Counted from the stretch's first letter, positions 10,412 to 21,045 are shown. The stretch is 64,000 nt of DNA from Oegoconia quadripuncta (GCA_949316235.1 OX438745.1:8065001-8129000), one strand, 5' to 3'. Program-made: numbers and translations. Notes: generated from the sequence alone by a model not told the origin.

Positions 10412-10790
10412 TTCTTCTTTTTCTTAGCGGGTCGATGGCAAACACATCAAATTCTGAGGACCAGAACGCGGCCACGCGTGGCATCATAGAAGTCCTGTCG
10501 CGTACAAGAGCACTAAGCGGTTCGATTCTTCATTCATAATGTGAACAGCCAAGGCATGGAATTCCCTTTCGGCGTCATTCTTTCCTGAATCCTACAACCT
10601 TGGGATCTTCAAGAGCAGGTTGAATAAGCATCTGCTGAGATCGCGTGCTTCATTTTCGGCCACGTCGTCACTTGCCATCAGGTGAGATTGTGGTCAAATG
10701 CGTATCCAGTTAACTTAAAAAAAAAAAAGTATCAGGACACGCAGGGCAGCATAGAAGATGCCTCATAGTTTATGGTATGTCACCGCACAA
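10412..10790 (-). pseudogene. LINE remnant split by a nested retroelement
   Basis: 10412-10508 and 10730-10780 match the remnant at 7717-8094. The 220 bp between them (10509-10728) is a foreign insertion with its own poly(A). Confidence 0.6.
10509..10728 (+). mobile_element. Nested 3' fragment of a second non-LTR retrotransposon
   Basis: One frame reads KAWNSLSASFFPESYNLGIF, then KSRLNKHLLRSRASF, typical of the C-terminus of Jockey/CR1-type reverse transcriptases. It ends in 12 A residues at 10717-10728. It is inserted into, and so younger than, the surrounding LINE remnant. Confidence 0.65.
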
Positions 10791-11079
10791 GCACAATGTG
10801 TTCTCCTCATGATAATAATACTATTTCTGCCAGCGTACGGGATAGTCAAACTCTTGACGTTTTTAAAGCTAAAGTTAAAAAGCACTATCTTGAGGTCTCA
10901 TGTCAAGTCAATTAAAATGCTATTAATTATCCGTAATTTCGTAACAATATTTAAATTTTACTTTTCATCTTGTTGTACAGGTTATAAGTTTGTTATTGGA
11001 ATTTTTGTATGATGTGTATTATAGTTTATGTATAGTATATATGTATAATATTATATTATATATATTTAGATATATATAA

Positions 11080-11355
11080 TGATTGTATGTATGTATTTGT
11101 GTATTTATGTTGGGTATTTTTTTCGTTTAATTATTATTATTTTGGTTTTATTCTATTATATGATATTTTTAACATTTTTTGTTTCTTCTGTTTCGTGTAC
11201 ACTTTATGTCTACCTTTTGTATCAAATTTCGCTCTCACGGGTTTGATGGAAGAGATCTCTTATAAAGATAAGTTCGCCCTTTGTACATTTTTCTTAAATC
11301 TTTGTTAATGTCCATTTCTTTGTGTTTGTGTACAATAAAGTGTTAAAATAAAAAA
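11080..11355 (+). repeat. LINE 3' tail
   Basis: GGTTTGATGGAAGAGATCTC, then AAAGATAAGTTCGCCC and GTACAATAAAGTG with an A-rich end, correspond to the tail consensus at 24240-24377. The T-rich upstream part resembles its 3' UTR. Confidence 0.6.
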
Positions 11356-11639
11356 AAATAATAAGCTCTTTCGGTTTTATGCCACCTTCCCGACTAATCA
11401 TGTTTGTAACAAAATTCCAGAAGTTTTACCTTGCGTTAAAAAGAAATCTTCCAAACTATTGTGGGTGGGTAGTACGCAAATACACTGACACACATATCAT
11501 TTGTCACTCTTCAGCGACAGGTGCGACTTGTGCGTTCGACTGTACTTTACAAGGCCGTCCGTCAATAGACCGAAGAATTTAGTGAAGTAGCACAGAATTA
11601 AATTTAATATAGTGCTAATGCTAGTGTATTGGGTCTTTA

Positions 11640-12039
11640 CCTATGAAATTGGAGTTTTTTTTCTTCGTTAATCATATGCACCAATTCCTGCGATTTTCAA
11701 AGCTATATCCAAATTTGTTTTTATTTGGTAAATGGAATATTATTTCAAGGTTTCACATGAAATATTTTTTAATTTCTGGGCTAAATCACATAATAAAAAA
11801 AAAAATAGAACAGAGCTCTTTTCATGTGCTTCCCATAATCATTTCTTAGATTCGTTGAAACTTTTATAAAGCGGTTACTTTTAAAAATTAACGCTGCCTA
11901 TACTTAACTTAATGTTATCCGATAATACACACAAAGTTTAGCTAAATTTGGATTTGCCGTTCCCAAAAAAAATCAAAAATGTTTGTATGGAGAAAACAGT
12001 CTTAATGAAATTCTTCATACAAAACGCCAATTTCATAGG
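11640..12039. mobile_element. 400-bp MITE, copy 1
   Basis: Ends CCTATGAAATTGGAGTTTTT and, reversed, CCTATGAAATTGGCGTTTTG form an inverted repeat flanked by TA. A second copy lies at 58403-58793. It carries short shadow frames only and appears to be a Tc1/mariner-type non-autonomous element. Confidence 0.8.
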
Positions 12040-12384
12040 TAAGGATAGGTTAGATATTAGGATATATTTGCCGCCTATAACGTTTTCTACCATTAATCTT
12101 GAAAATGACAATATCACCGATTGTGATTTTCGTTCGAAAAATAGCGATACTAACATTAAATAGATAGCTTTAATTTTCCAACTAGATGTAGTTCCGGCTC
12201 ATAATAGTCGGGGAGCATCAGAGTTTCTGAATAATGTGAGTAAATAAGTGAATTTTTCTCAATCCAAAACCAACCGTTTAGCTGACAGGGGGGACACTGA
12301 ACTCTAACAAAAATTTGTACTTTAAGCTTAATATTTTTAAAACGGATCCTTGAATCGAAAATCTGATCAAAATATCCTGTACGA

Positions 12385-12625
12385 TCAATCCACAAACATC
12401 CCACACGGCAGAGTACAAAAAAATCATCACCACTTAATCACAAGTACCCCATAAAATTACTTTTTCTAGATTTTATTTATCACTTTGTCGGCGTAATTCA
12501 TATTTATATCCATTTTTCTTCTCCATCCAGCTTTCTAGTACTAAAAGCAACTGAGCTAAGTACCGAACGGATAACGGACATGGCGAAACTATAACGGTTC
12601 CGTAAACCGTAAAAACGGATGTGTT
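12385..12625 (+). repeat. Uninterrupted relative of the repeat split at 2103-4222
   Basis: Shares the CCAGCTTTCTAGTACTAAAA core and the ACGGACATGGCGAAACTATA tail with 4223-4340, and the upstream part with 1940-2100. It represents an empty-site version of the transposon target. Confidence 0.55.
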
Positions 12626-12669
12626 CTTTCATCGGTGAAGTGCCTGGACTTCACCGTTGAAAGAACATC
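12618..12669. repeat. Hairpin-forming palindrome
   Basis: GTTCTTTCATCGGTGAAGT pairs with ACTTCACCGTTGAAAGAAC around a 6-base loop, with one mismatch. It sits between the older repeat and the SINE at 12679. Confidence 0.75.
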
Positions 12670-12678
12670 ACAAACATA

Positions 12679-12979
12679 TTTTTTTCTATGCACGACGGAT
12701 TCGTACTTGACCTCAATCACACCTGATGTTAAGTGAAGATGAGGTCGAAGGGGGAAGCGTACTGACCCGCAAACCCCAACACATTTGGGGGACTGGCTAT
12801 TCTTATCTCTGACAAGCGGAACACAACAATACTATTAACATTGTTGCTTGGCGGCAGATTTAGATATGATGGTGGTAGCTAGCCAGGCGGACTTTTTAAA
12901 ATGCCCTACCAGCAACCAAACCGAGTACAACATATCGAACCCGCGACCTCCGAATCGTAAACCCAATGTTATTTACATA
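12679..12979 (-). repeat. SINE family 1 copy, head truncated
   Basis: The reverse strand ends in a T/A tail at 12679 and reads through CTAGCTACCACCATC and the B-box region (TCGCGGGTTCGATA). The first tRNA-like bases are missing. Confidence 0.82.
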
Positions 12980-13364
12980 TTTAAATTTACAAATTTAAAA
13001 TGTAGAAAAATATTATGAAACTACCATCCTAATTGAATGACACATTCAAATTCTTGAAATAGCAGCTATAAATGTTCGTTATAATTTATAGTAACACATT
13101 TAAACTGAATTCGCCTTAGAGTATAGTCACAAATCTTTTACGTTGTAGTGGATATAAATTGTTCGTAATATCGTGACTCCGTCTAAACTCAGAAACTATT
13201 TTGAAAACCTTAGAAGTGCTTCAAACTCTTCATATGACAAATTAGCATACAGCTCACTCGGTGGAAAGTAATCATTACTTTCTCACGGATGTGGTCTTCC
13301 TAAGTCAAATACCTACGTATGTGATGTTAGAATATACAAAGTGAAATTCAGCTATTTTGATGAT

Positions 13365-13480
13365 ATCTAGTATTCAAATTCAAAAAAATTCAAAAATATT
13401 TATTTTCATTCAAGCATTAACAATCTTGTACACAATTGTGAGAGTATCCTGTTAAGCTTCTTAAAACTTGTGTTAGGATA
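13365..13480 (-). repeat. LINE 3' tail, minus orientation
   Basis: The end is made of TTGAATT-type repeats (reverse strand), like the tails at 34190 and 36785. It is short, with no coding. Confidence 0.45.
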
Positions 13481-13845
13481 CTCTGCTCTTCATTCTTGTA
13501 CATTTTACATATGATTTTTACTTAACGCTTAATTGAAATTAAAAACCTGGATTAGTTGCTTATGTGAGTTTTGAATTTTTGAATTTATTTTTGAACTTAC
13601 GCTAGAAAAACATTACCCTCCTTCGTTGTGCAGTCGGGTAAAAACTGTGTCGTCAATAACGAAATATACAGTCCCATAAATAGCAGGTACTAAAAACATC
13701 AAAGAAATTATTGCAAATGTTTACTTACGGGACAGAAAAACGATATGCCCAATTTGGAAAAACAAACAAAACACTTCTTTTGGTAATAATTTTAACCTTA
13801 TAGTTCAATCAATGAAGAGGTGGAATTATACATGAATAATAATAA

Positions 13846-14104
13846 TATAATATCCTTAGACATACACACAGCGCCATTTAGTTCCACACTAAGCAACTAT
13901 AGGCTTGTGTTGTGGATACCAGATGGTTGATATACTACATAAATACATTTTTTTTTGTAAATAAATACTTATTATAAATGAAAACATCCATAACTTGGGT
14001 ACACATGTCCGTATTCATCACACAAACATATGCCCCCAGCGGGATTCGAACCCGCAACCTTTTGGCATAGTGGCCAGTTGCTAACCACTACACCAAACAG
14101 GTCG
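13846..14104 (-). repeat. SINE family 2 copy, near full length
   Basis: The reverse strand starts CGACCTGTTTGGTGTAGTGG, has the B box GGGTTCGAATCCC and ends in CTAGATGGCGCTGTGTGT plus AT repeats. The head is tRNA-derived. Confidence 0.85.
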
Positions 14105-14369
14105 TTTATACATTAATATCTCTGAGAGTAAAACTTTGTTGTATGATATAAGAATCCAAAAGTAAATCATCATCATTGGATAATGTGTCCGAAACATTAC
14201 AACACTGAAAAGTTTACCGATTGAGCAATTTTCGTCAGGGTCACCAATCACCACACAAAATAGTATAAGAAACGGAACCCACGATGTGCTAGTTATAAAC
14301 TTATCCAGTTTTTTTGTATATTGCCCTAAAGAGATTACGACCAGCACTAGCTGCATGACAGACGTTATA

Positions 14370-14480
14370 ATTTATGTCGCGCGAGATATTTATCCTGCTC
14401 ATTGCCTTGGACGAAATATACAACTATCCCATTCTCACGTCGCACACGACGAACGATGTCATGCTACGAGGGCTAGTTTG
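14370..14480 (+). repeat. Short dispersed repeat shared with 19200-19315
   Basis: TGTCGCGCGAGATATTTATC, then CAACTATCCCATTCTCACGT, then ATGTCATGCTACGAGG reappear as the reverse complement at 19200-19315. Nature unknown. Confidence 0.55.
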
Positions 14481-14698
14481 CAAGATATTTTCTAGATGTG
14501 TTGTCAAAGCCACAGATTTATTTAGTTTCTCACTTATAGCATACAAAACAAACAGGCACACCGCCCACGTGTCTACGTGTTTATAGTTAATATCGCTCCG
14601 TCAGTACGTCAATCCATTAGTACGCTAGTACGTACGTTAGTAGTAGTTAAATACTCTGACTATACACGATTGTAAAGGATTCATACATCGATTAATTA

Positions 14699-14895
14699 AC
14701 CCCCGACGAAAAACGACGGGTGTCCGTCTTTGTCTGGATGTATCTCAGTAATGTGTGATCCGACTTGAGAGCGATTAAAATTCAAGATTATACAAGGGGA
14801 ATGGTACGTACGCTATATGTAATAAAAATCGGTGAAGCCGTTTCGAAGACACACAAATATTTTTTTTTAATGATACCATAAATTTTCGGGGGTTT
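14699..14895 (+). repeat. CCCCCGACGAAA-type dispersed repeat
   Basis: CCCCCGACGAAAAACGACGG, then CTGGATGTATCTCAGTAATG, then AAAATCGGTGAAGCCGTTTC. Related copies are at 7025 and 40389. Confidence 0.6.
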
Positions 14896-15141
14896 TCTGA
14901 CATTTCAATTCTAGTATGTTACTATGCCTATGCATTAATATGTGACACAATAAAACCTTTTTGGAATAAATAAAGGCCAGTCAAGAGTGCGGACCGTAAA
15001 CCGACAAGCATGACATTTGTATGAACAACATTACGAGAGTAAATGAAGCAAAAGAGGTGTGTCAGGATCATAGCAAGTCTGTGGTCTCAGCCTACGGGAA
15101 ATCGACGTGTTTATTTGTGTTCTCTTATTGCGTGAAGCTGT

Positions 15142-15370
15142 GTGAGGCCGCTAGTATGGGATGCTACCTGCGACGACACGCTGGCTAAATGGGAGGGCCC
15201 ATTTAGCCTCCACCTCCAGAAGTGCAGGAGCCGCGATGGTCACTGCGGAAAACCTCAAGATAGTGATAACGTCAAATTGTACATTCTATTCTTACCACTT
15301 TTCTGTAACTGTATTTATTCTTTTCTTTTCTGTTGTGCAATAAAGTGTATTTGTATTTTATTGTAGAATT
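15142..15370 (+). repeat. LINE remnant with 3' tail
   Basis: Frames read MRPLVWDATCDDT and STSRSAGAAMVTAENLKI, a frameshifted relic of a phrase common in lepidopteran retroelement proteins. The tail GTGCAATAAAGTGTATTTG resembles 10088-10222. Confidence 0.5.
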
Positions 15371-16105
15371 ATCGGGTGATCAGAGGGCTGGCAGCTACTT
15401 AGGCCAGCACATAAGTCTGGTCTTCCAACGTGGCGACGGCCTTCTGGGTACCCTACCTTAAAGCAGTGACCTTGAACATGTATTCTACCTATGACAAGAA
15501 CGTAAGTTCCAGGGCCCCTTTTTATCTCTTTCTTAGTATGTTTTTGTTAATATCTTTCATTATGTCCTCTATTGCAAAATAATATATTAATTATGTATGT
15601 TGTAAGAACTTTTTTTAAATTTCTTTCTTTAGTGACAGTGTGTAGTCAGAAGTATGATGTTTATCTAATCAACCGTGGCTTTTGATTTGAGTCATTATAA
15701 CATTAGTCATTTCGTTACCTATTTCATTGATAACGAACTAAAAATCGCCACAAATATTTTTAATCTAATGTGGTTGTTAACCTTAATCCAAGGTTTTTAC
15801 AGATACAGACGACCTTTACTTTTTAAATATCTCTCGCGACTCTACAATCCACACACTAGTTTTAAATAGACATTATACATGGATTGTCAACGACCTCTGT
15901 TTACATGAATACGACGTGCATACGTCAGATGTGCTCTTTTGATGTCGGTGCTTTTTTTTTGACATGGTATCAAAGAGCCTTGGACTTGTATGCAAAAGAT
16001 ACACCGAGCTATTATACGTTTGTTTTGAAAAATGAAAAAAACAAAGGTGTCATATAAGATGTCTAAGCGATTTTCCACCGAAAACATCTATAGATTTGCA
16101 CGTTT
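15371..16105. other. No gene recognised; repeat-like right end
   Basis: No supported exon. The stretch 16062-16107 (GATTTGCACGTTTT) recurs in reverse at about 21000-21045, so at least this part is repeated. Confidence 0.45.
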
Positions 16106-16131
16106 TTAGTGTATATTTTAGGATCTTGTGG

Positions 16132-16161
16132 GCGTGGGTTCGATTCCCATCCTCGTCGCCA
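16132..16161 (+). other. tRNA-Ser(GCU)-like 3' fragment with CCA
   Basis: GCGTGGGTTCGATTCCCATC continued by CTCGTCGCCA corresponds to the T arm, acceptor 3' strand and CCA of animal tRNA-Ser(GCU). Only the 3' part exists. It is flanked by a 19-bp direct repeat (16108-16126 and 16164-16182, one mismatch), as expected for retroposition. It is not a functional tRNA gene. Confidence 0.7.
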
Positions 16162-16219
16162 CTAGTGTATATTTAAGGATCTCATGGAGAAAAACACATG
16201 TACGTACGTGCTGATGTAA

Positions 16220-16525
16220 TTTTTTTTTTATGCACAACGGGTTTGTACATGACCTCAATCACACCTGATGTTAAGTGAAGATGAGGTCGAAGGTGGAAGC
16301 TTACTGACCCGGAAACCCCATCTTATTTGGGGGACTGGCTATCTTATCTATGACAACCGGAACACAGCAATGCTATTAACATTGCTGTTTGGCGGCAGAT
16401 TTTGATAAGATGGTGGTAGCTAGCCAGGCGGACATTTAAAATGCCCTACCACCAACCAAACCAAGTACTTAAACATGTACCCCGCTGGGGATCGAACCCG
16501 CGACCACGAGCCACGGAGGCGGTTA
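16220..16525 (-). repeat. SINE family 1 copy, near full length
   Basis: The T run at 16220 is the A tail of the reverse strand. Body and head (GGGTTCGATCCCCAGCGGGG) are intact up to CCGCCTCCGTGGCTC. Confidence 0.88.
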
Positions 16526-16574
16526 CATGGTATGCGCTAGGTCCGTCCATAATTTGGTCGAAGTATGGTATGAT

Positions 16575-16700
16575 AAAGTAGAGTTTCATCAACAGCCTTA
16601 CACGTCGCGACTGTTGGGACACAACTCCTCTCACTGGGAGAGGGTATGGACCATATTCCACCACGCGAGCCCAGTGCGTTATTTGAAGGCTCCACTGAAA
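16575..16700 (-). repeat. Body fragment shared with the 5S-headed SINE
   Basis: The reverse strand (CCATACCCTCTCCCAGTGAG, then GAGTTGTGTCCCAACAG) resembles 49070-49120. Its 5' head was not recognised as 5S-like. Confidence 0.5.
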
Positions 16701-16866
16701 ACCAGCGTTATAGTGAACGGCTACAACCCATGCTGAGTTGGAGAACTTTTTGACTCCACCTTGCGACACCGACAATTAGATGGCAAACACAATGTTATTT
16801 TTTGCATGTGTCTCGACTGTGTAATATTTGTACCTGATTGTTTGTGTCATGAGATGGATTTAAATA

Positions 16867-16890
16867 AATTTTTCTTTCTTTCTTTCTTTC
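16867..16890 (+). repeat. (TTCT)n microsatellite
   Basis: About five TTCT/TTTC units following a TAAATAAA stretch. Confidence 0.85.
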
Positions 16891-17003
16891 ATGCTGGATT
16901 TGAATCAGACTAGTGGCCAATTGAATTTTTAAACCCCTGTAGGTGACTGCTTTAAATCGAAAACAACCGGGTCGGACTATTTAACGCGCTATTTAATTTA
17001 TTT

Positions 17004-17170
17004 TAATGTTAACAGTATTGTTGTGTTCTAGTTTATATAGATAAGATAGCCAGTTCCCCAAAAATAAGATTGGGGTTCCTGGGAGCATGCTGGTACCTTC
17101 TACCTCATCTTCACTTAACTTCAGGTGTGATTGAGGTTAAATGCAAACTTGTTCTGCTTAAAAAACATTT
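17004..17170 (+). repeat. SINE family 1 fragment (3' half)
   Basis: AATGTTAACAGTATTGTTGT through CATCTTCACTTAACTTCAGG. It belongs to a variant with CTGGGAGCATGC and is duplicated in inverted form at 17817-18010. Confidence 0.72.
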
Positions 17171-17267
17171 GCAACTCTGTTCTACAATGCCACAGACAGG
17201 CCACAGACACACCAAAAGGCTATAAACTTGTAACAAATTTATTTTTGCGTCGGGTGTTAAAAACAAC

Positions 17268-17422
17268 AATGTTAATAGCATTGTTGTGTTCCGGTTGTCA
17301 GAGATAAGATAGCCAGTTCCCCAAATACGATGGTGTTTTCAGGTCAGTAAGCTTCCACCTTCGGCTTCATCTTCACTTAACATCAAGTATGGTTGAGGTA
17401 AAGTGCTAACCCGTTGTGCATT
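17268..17422 (+). repeat. SINE family 1 fragment (3' half)
   Basis: AATGTTAATAGCATTGTTGT through CGTTGTGCATTC, close to the family consensus; the 5' half is missing. Confidence 0.78.
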
Positions 17423-17816
17423 CAAAATATTATTAAAAAGTTTAAGAAATGTAATCCTTTCACAACTGCTTTGTACACCTGGATGGTATTGAGCATGTTT
17501 AGTTTCTCGAAAAAAAAATTTGTATTTGATAATCTTATACCTTTACCTATCCTTTGTGTTCCTGTGTATCAAGCAATTAGCGAATATCAACCAATACTGG
17601 AATAATGCTTCCAAATGGATTTCCATTAAATGTGATCAATTACCTACCTGTAGGTAACCCGCTTCTGAGTCTGATTGCAAGCATAATCGTTCTCTATACA
17701 ATTCGTGCAATTGAGTAATTCGGAATCGATAAGTGTTCTCTATTTATGCGATTTCCAGTAGCGAAAGGCGAATAAATGAATAATATGCGATTTTTTTCGC
17801 AAATGAATACCATTTT

Positions 17817-18010
17817 TAACTCCCGACGCCAAATTCATTTGTTACAAGGTTAAAATGTATATGTGGTGTCTGTCTGTGGCATTGTAGAACAGATTTGCAA
17901 ATGTTTTTTAAGCGGAACAAGTTTGCATTTAACCTCAATTTCACCTGAAGTTAAGTGAAGATGAGGCCGAAGGTACAAGCATGCTCCCCGGAACCCCAAT
18001 CTTATTTTTG
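17817..18010 (-). repeat. Inverted partner of 17043-17262, with SINE family 1 end
   Basis: The reverse strand reproduces GGAGCATGCTTGTACCTTC, CATCTTCACTTAACTTCAGG and TTCTACAATGCCACAGACAG, then a CGTCGGGAGTTAAAA end, as in 17043-17262. Confidence 0.75.
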
Positions 18011-18122
18011 GTAAACTAAACTAAAATTTTAAAGTAGCACTGTCTCTTTCACCCTGGAACAGTACGATGCGACGGCACCACTCCAAAACTGGTTTTAGTT
18101 TAGTTGGTGAACATCCGGATCG

Positions 18123-18232
18123 ACACCACTAAACGACTAGGTTCCTATTATAGACAAGTTACCTATAACTTATATATAACATAAGTATAGATAACTTATC
18201 TATAATAGAAACCTAGTGGCTTAGTGTGGGAC
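18123..18232. repeat. Long imperfect palindrome
   Basis: Arms of about 45 bp (CCTATTATAGACAAGTTACC against the reverse of GATAACTTATCTATAATAG) flank an AT-rich centre; the right end runs into SINE2-like GGGACTAGATAGCGCTGTG. Confidence 0.7.
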
Positions 18233-18404
18233 TAGATAGCGCTGTGTTACATAAACACATTTTTTTTTTAATTACTTAATTTCTTTAGTTTGACTTCTAA
18301 TACTATGCAATTTAGACTCATTAACATAACGACTTGTACATTACTGAGGATTGTTTTATTGATTCCTATATAATATTTTTATTTAGATTGTGCACGTCTT
18401 ATCT

Positions 18405-18535
18405 GCCTCTTCCAGTCATATCTCGCTTTCGTAGGTCTGCTGGAAGAAATTTCATTGTAGAAATAAGCTGTTGTGTCGTCTCTATTATGTTGTATCTGTA
18501 TGTTTTTTTCTTGTGTGCAATAAATGATAAAAAAA
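18405..18535 (+). repeat. LINE 3' tail
   Basis: CGTAGGTCTGCTGGAAGAAA, then TGTGTGCAATAAATGATAAA with an A-rich end match the tail seen at 24240-24377. Confidence 0.55.
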
Positions 18536-18728
18536 AATGTAAAAGTACCAATTTTCTTGTAATATAATTAAAACGTTACCCACTCAATTATAACGATAAC
18601 TATTGTCAGTAACATAATAGGAATCACTAATTGGCATAAGTTTGGTATTTGTTTACTTTAATATAATTTCTGCAATAATGCTGTTGATTCTATGTAAATA
18701 AGTAAATAAATACCAAATTCTATGTAAA

Positions 18729-18968
18729 TACCAAAAGGTTGCGGGTTCGAATCCCGCTAGGGGCATATTGTTTGTGTGATGAATACGGACATGTGTACCC
18801 GAGTTATGGATGTTTTCATTTATAATAAGTATTTATTTACAAAAAAAAAAATATATATGTAGTACATCAACCATCTGGTATCCACAACACAAGCCTATAA
18901 TTGCTTACTGTGGAACTAGATGGCGCTGTGTGTATGTCTAAGGATATTTATTTATTATTATTAAATAA
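18729..18968 (+). repeat. SINE family 2 copy, head truncated
   Basis: Begins within the tRNA-like head (GTTGCGGGTTCGAATCCCGC) and runs to GGAACTAGATGGCGCTGTGT plus ATT repeats. Confidence 0.87.
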
Positions 18969-18969
18969 A

Positions 18970-19141
18970 TAAAATCAATACATACTATACAAATGATAAC
19001 ATCCATAACTCGGGTACCTACACATGTCCGTATTAATCATACGAACATTGCCCCTAGCCTTTAACCTGTTGGCACAGACTTAGTATAGTTCTCTTTAGGT
19101 AAAATAGTCAAGGATTATAACCACTGCACCAAACAGGCCAC
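18970..19141 (-). repeat. SINE family 2 copy, degenerate
   Basis: The reverse strand runs from CGTGGCCTGTTTGGTGCAGT to ACATGTGTAGGTACCCGAGT. It meets the previous copy tail to tail. Confidence 0.75.
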
Positions 19142-19199
19142 GAATACAATAAAATAGTTAAGGCAAAAAATCGGTAAATTGAAGATGTTCAGAAAAACC

Positions 19200-19315
19200 A
19201 GCCAGCCCCCGTAGCATGACATCGTTTGTCGCGCGCGACGCAAGAATGAGAGTGGGATAGTTGTATATGTTGTGCAACCGACTGAGCAGGACAAATATTA
19301 TCTCACGCGACCTAA
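19200..19315 (-). repeat. Reverse copy of the short repeat at 14370-14480
   Basis: GTAGCATGACATCGTTTGTC and GGGATAGTTGTATATGTTGT are the complement of that copy. Confidence 0.55.
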
Positions 19316-19521
19316 ACGTTTATCACGCCTGACATGCTACTACCACAGGTCGGTATAAAATAGGAAGCTGATAATTTTAAAACCATATTTAGAATACTTG
19401 TTTGTTTTTTGTCGATTCGAACAGAACGTGCATTATTGAAAAATGACCTAGGCTTGTGTTGCCAGATCACAATTAGAAAAAAGGCAGGCGGAGGTTGGAG
19501 TGATAATGACGTAAACAGCTT

Positions 19522-19790
19522 CATCATCATCAGCCCATAAACATCCCACCATAGTTCATCACGCTGGCCCAATGCGGGTTGGGGACTTCACACGCCTTTG
19601 AATTTTTATTTCTCAGGCATGCAGGTTTCCTCACGATGTTGTCCTTCACCGTTTAAGAGCAGTCGGATAAATGTACATTAGTAATTAAATTTAATTAAAA
19701 AATTCATTGGTACATGGCCTGCATGGAAATCGAACCCGGACGTCCTAAATTGGGAGATCGTGTCTTAACCGCTGAGCCACCGACGCTTTA
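19522..19790 (-). repeat. tRNA-headed SINE family 4, near full length
   Basis: The reverse strand has an A-box-like TGGCTCAGCGGTTAAG, a B-box-like CCGGGTTCGATTTCC and a 3' end of GATGATGATGA. Body motifs AAATTCAAAGGCGTGTGAAG and CCAACCCGCATTGGGCC recur at 37829 and 55995. Confidence 0.87.
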
Positions 19791-19799
19791 ATCGGCGTA

Positions 19800-21000
19800 G
19801 CGCGATATATTTCGCAGTACAACCAACCAGCGAGCAAATAGATTGTATGAGAGGGAAGAGATAAGTACATTTCAGAGTATTGTATGCATCCCTAGAAGTC
19901 ATTATCGGCTTATTTTGCTTTTAAAACATTTTTACAGTCTCGTAACGCGAGAACATTCATGCATACGAGTATAAATGATTGATAATCTGAAATGTGATAT
20001 AGGTCATTGCCATAAAGTATCTCTGATTTTTGAGAGGATTTAATAAATTATTACATTCATTTATCAATTTCTCATTATTTAATAGATTAGTATGACTGCA
20101 GACATGCTAATATTTTAGCGTTTATGGATTTACTTATGTGAAATAGAGCACAATACCCTATTTTAAAGTAAGGTTGACAACCCTGTAAGTAGTGTAAGAT
20201 AAAAAAAGTCAATGCCGATATTCTGGACGGGAAGCCGATAGGAATTATTTTTCGACGCGTCGTCGGGGAGAACGTATATTTTTCAACCACGACGAATGGA
20301 GATATACGTTTGAGGTAGGTAGTGATAGCGCGTTTGGTATTAGTATGTTTGTTTGACCATTGTCCTCCAAAACAGCTGCACCGATTTAGATGTGGTTTTT
20401 CGTATTCCATAGGAGTCTCTTCGCAGCTGGTTCTTATATATATTTTACGGTTACAGGGGGCGCTACAATAGGTAGATACGTTTCTACGAAACGGGCGAGA
20501 AGGGGCCACTTGCCCCGAGGGGCAAAGATTAGGAGTCGACATCCAGCCGCCGCCAGTCAGTACTATAGTAACTGTGTAACGCCCTCCTCAGCCTCACATG
20601 GTTATAAAAAATTTATGGCCTAGAGGACGGAAAATAGGCACTATGTCCCCCCTTTTTAAAAACGTAGATCCGGGGCTGACCTAAAGAAATCAACCTAACT
20701 ATATTATAAATAAGTATACTTATCAATGTTACTTGGAAAGAGTACTAAGCCGAACGGGAGTTTTAAGTATCGTGAACGAAATACGTTTTCATAAGCAAAA
20801 TATTTTTTTTCGAAAAGAAAATTCTAATTTTCCATACTATGAGCAGATCGGTCACTTTTGTATGGAAAGTAACGAATGACCTTATCCCAAATGGTGTGGT
20901 TAGAGCTATCCCTAACGAGTTTGATGCTCGAAAAATCTCCACGGTTTACGTTTCGAAATATACAGAAATACATTCCTGATAGGGGGTGAGCCCACCGCCT
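19800..21000. other. No gene recognised
   Basis: Contains a 151-codon open stretch (20087-20542, minus) without family motifs, and a segment near 20350-20460 (AACAGCTGCACCGATTTAG) typical of repetitive DNA. Read as repeat-derived. Confidence 0.5.
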
Positions 21001-21045
21001 TTAAAACGTGCAAATCTATCGATGTTTTTGGTGAAAAATGTCTTA

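Noticed and set aside
16132..16161. Functional tRNA gene
   Set aside because: Only the 3' part is present, with CCA and no D arm, anticodon or A box upstream.
20087..20542. 151-codon open stretch on the minus strand
   Set aside because: No family motif, no splice sites placed sensibly, codon content like the repeat-derived flank; part matches a repetitive pattern near 20350-20460.
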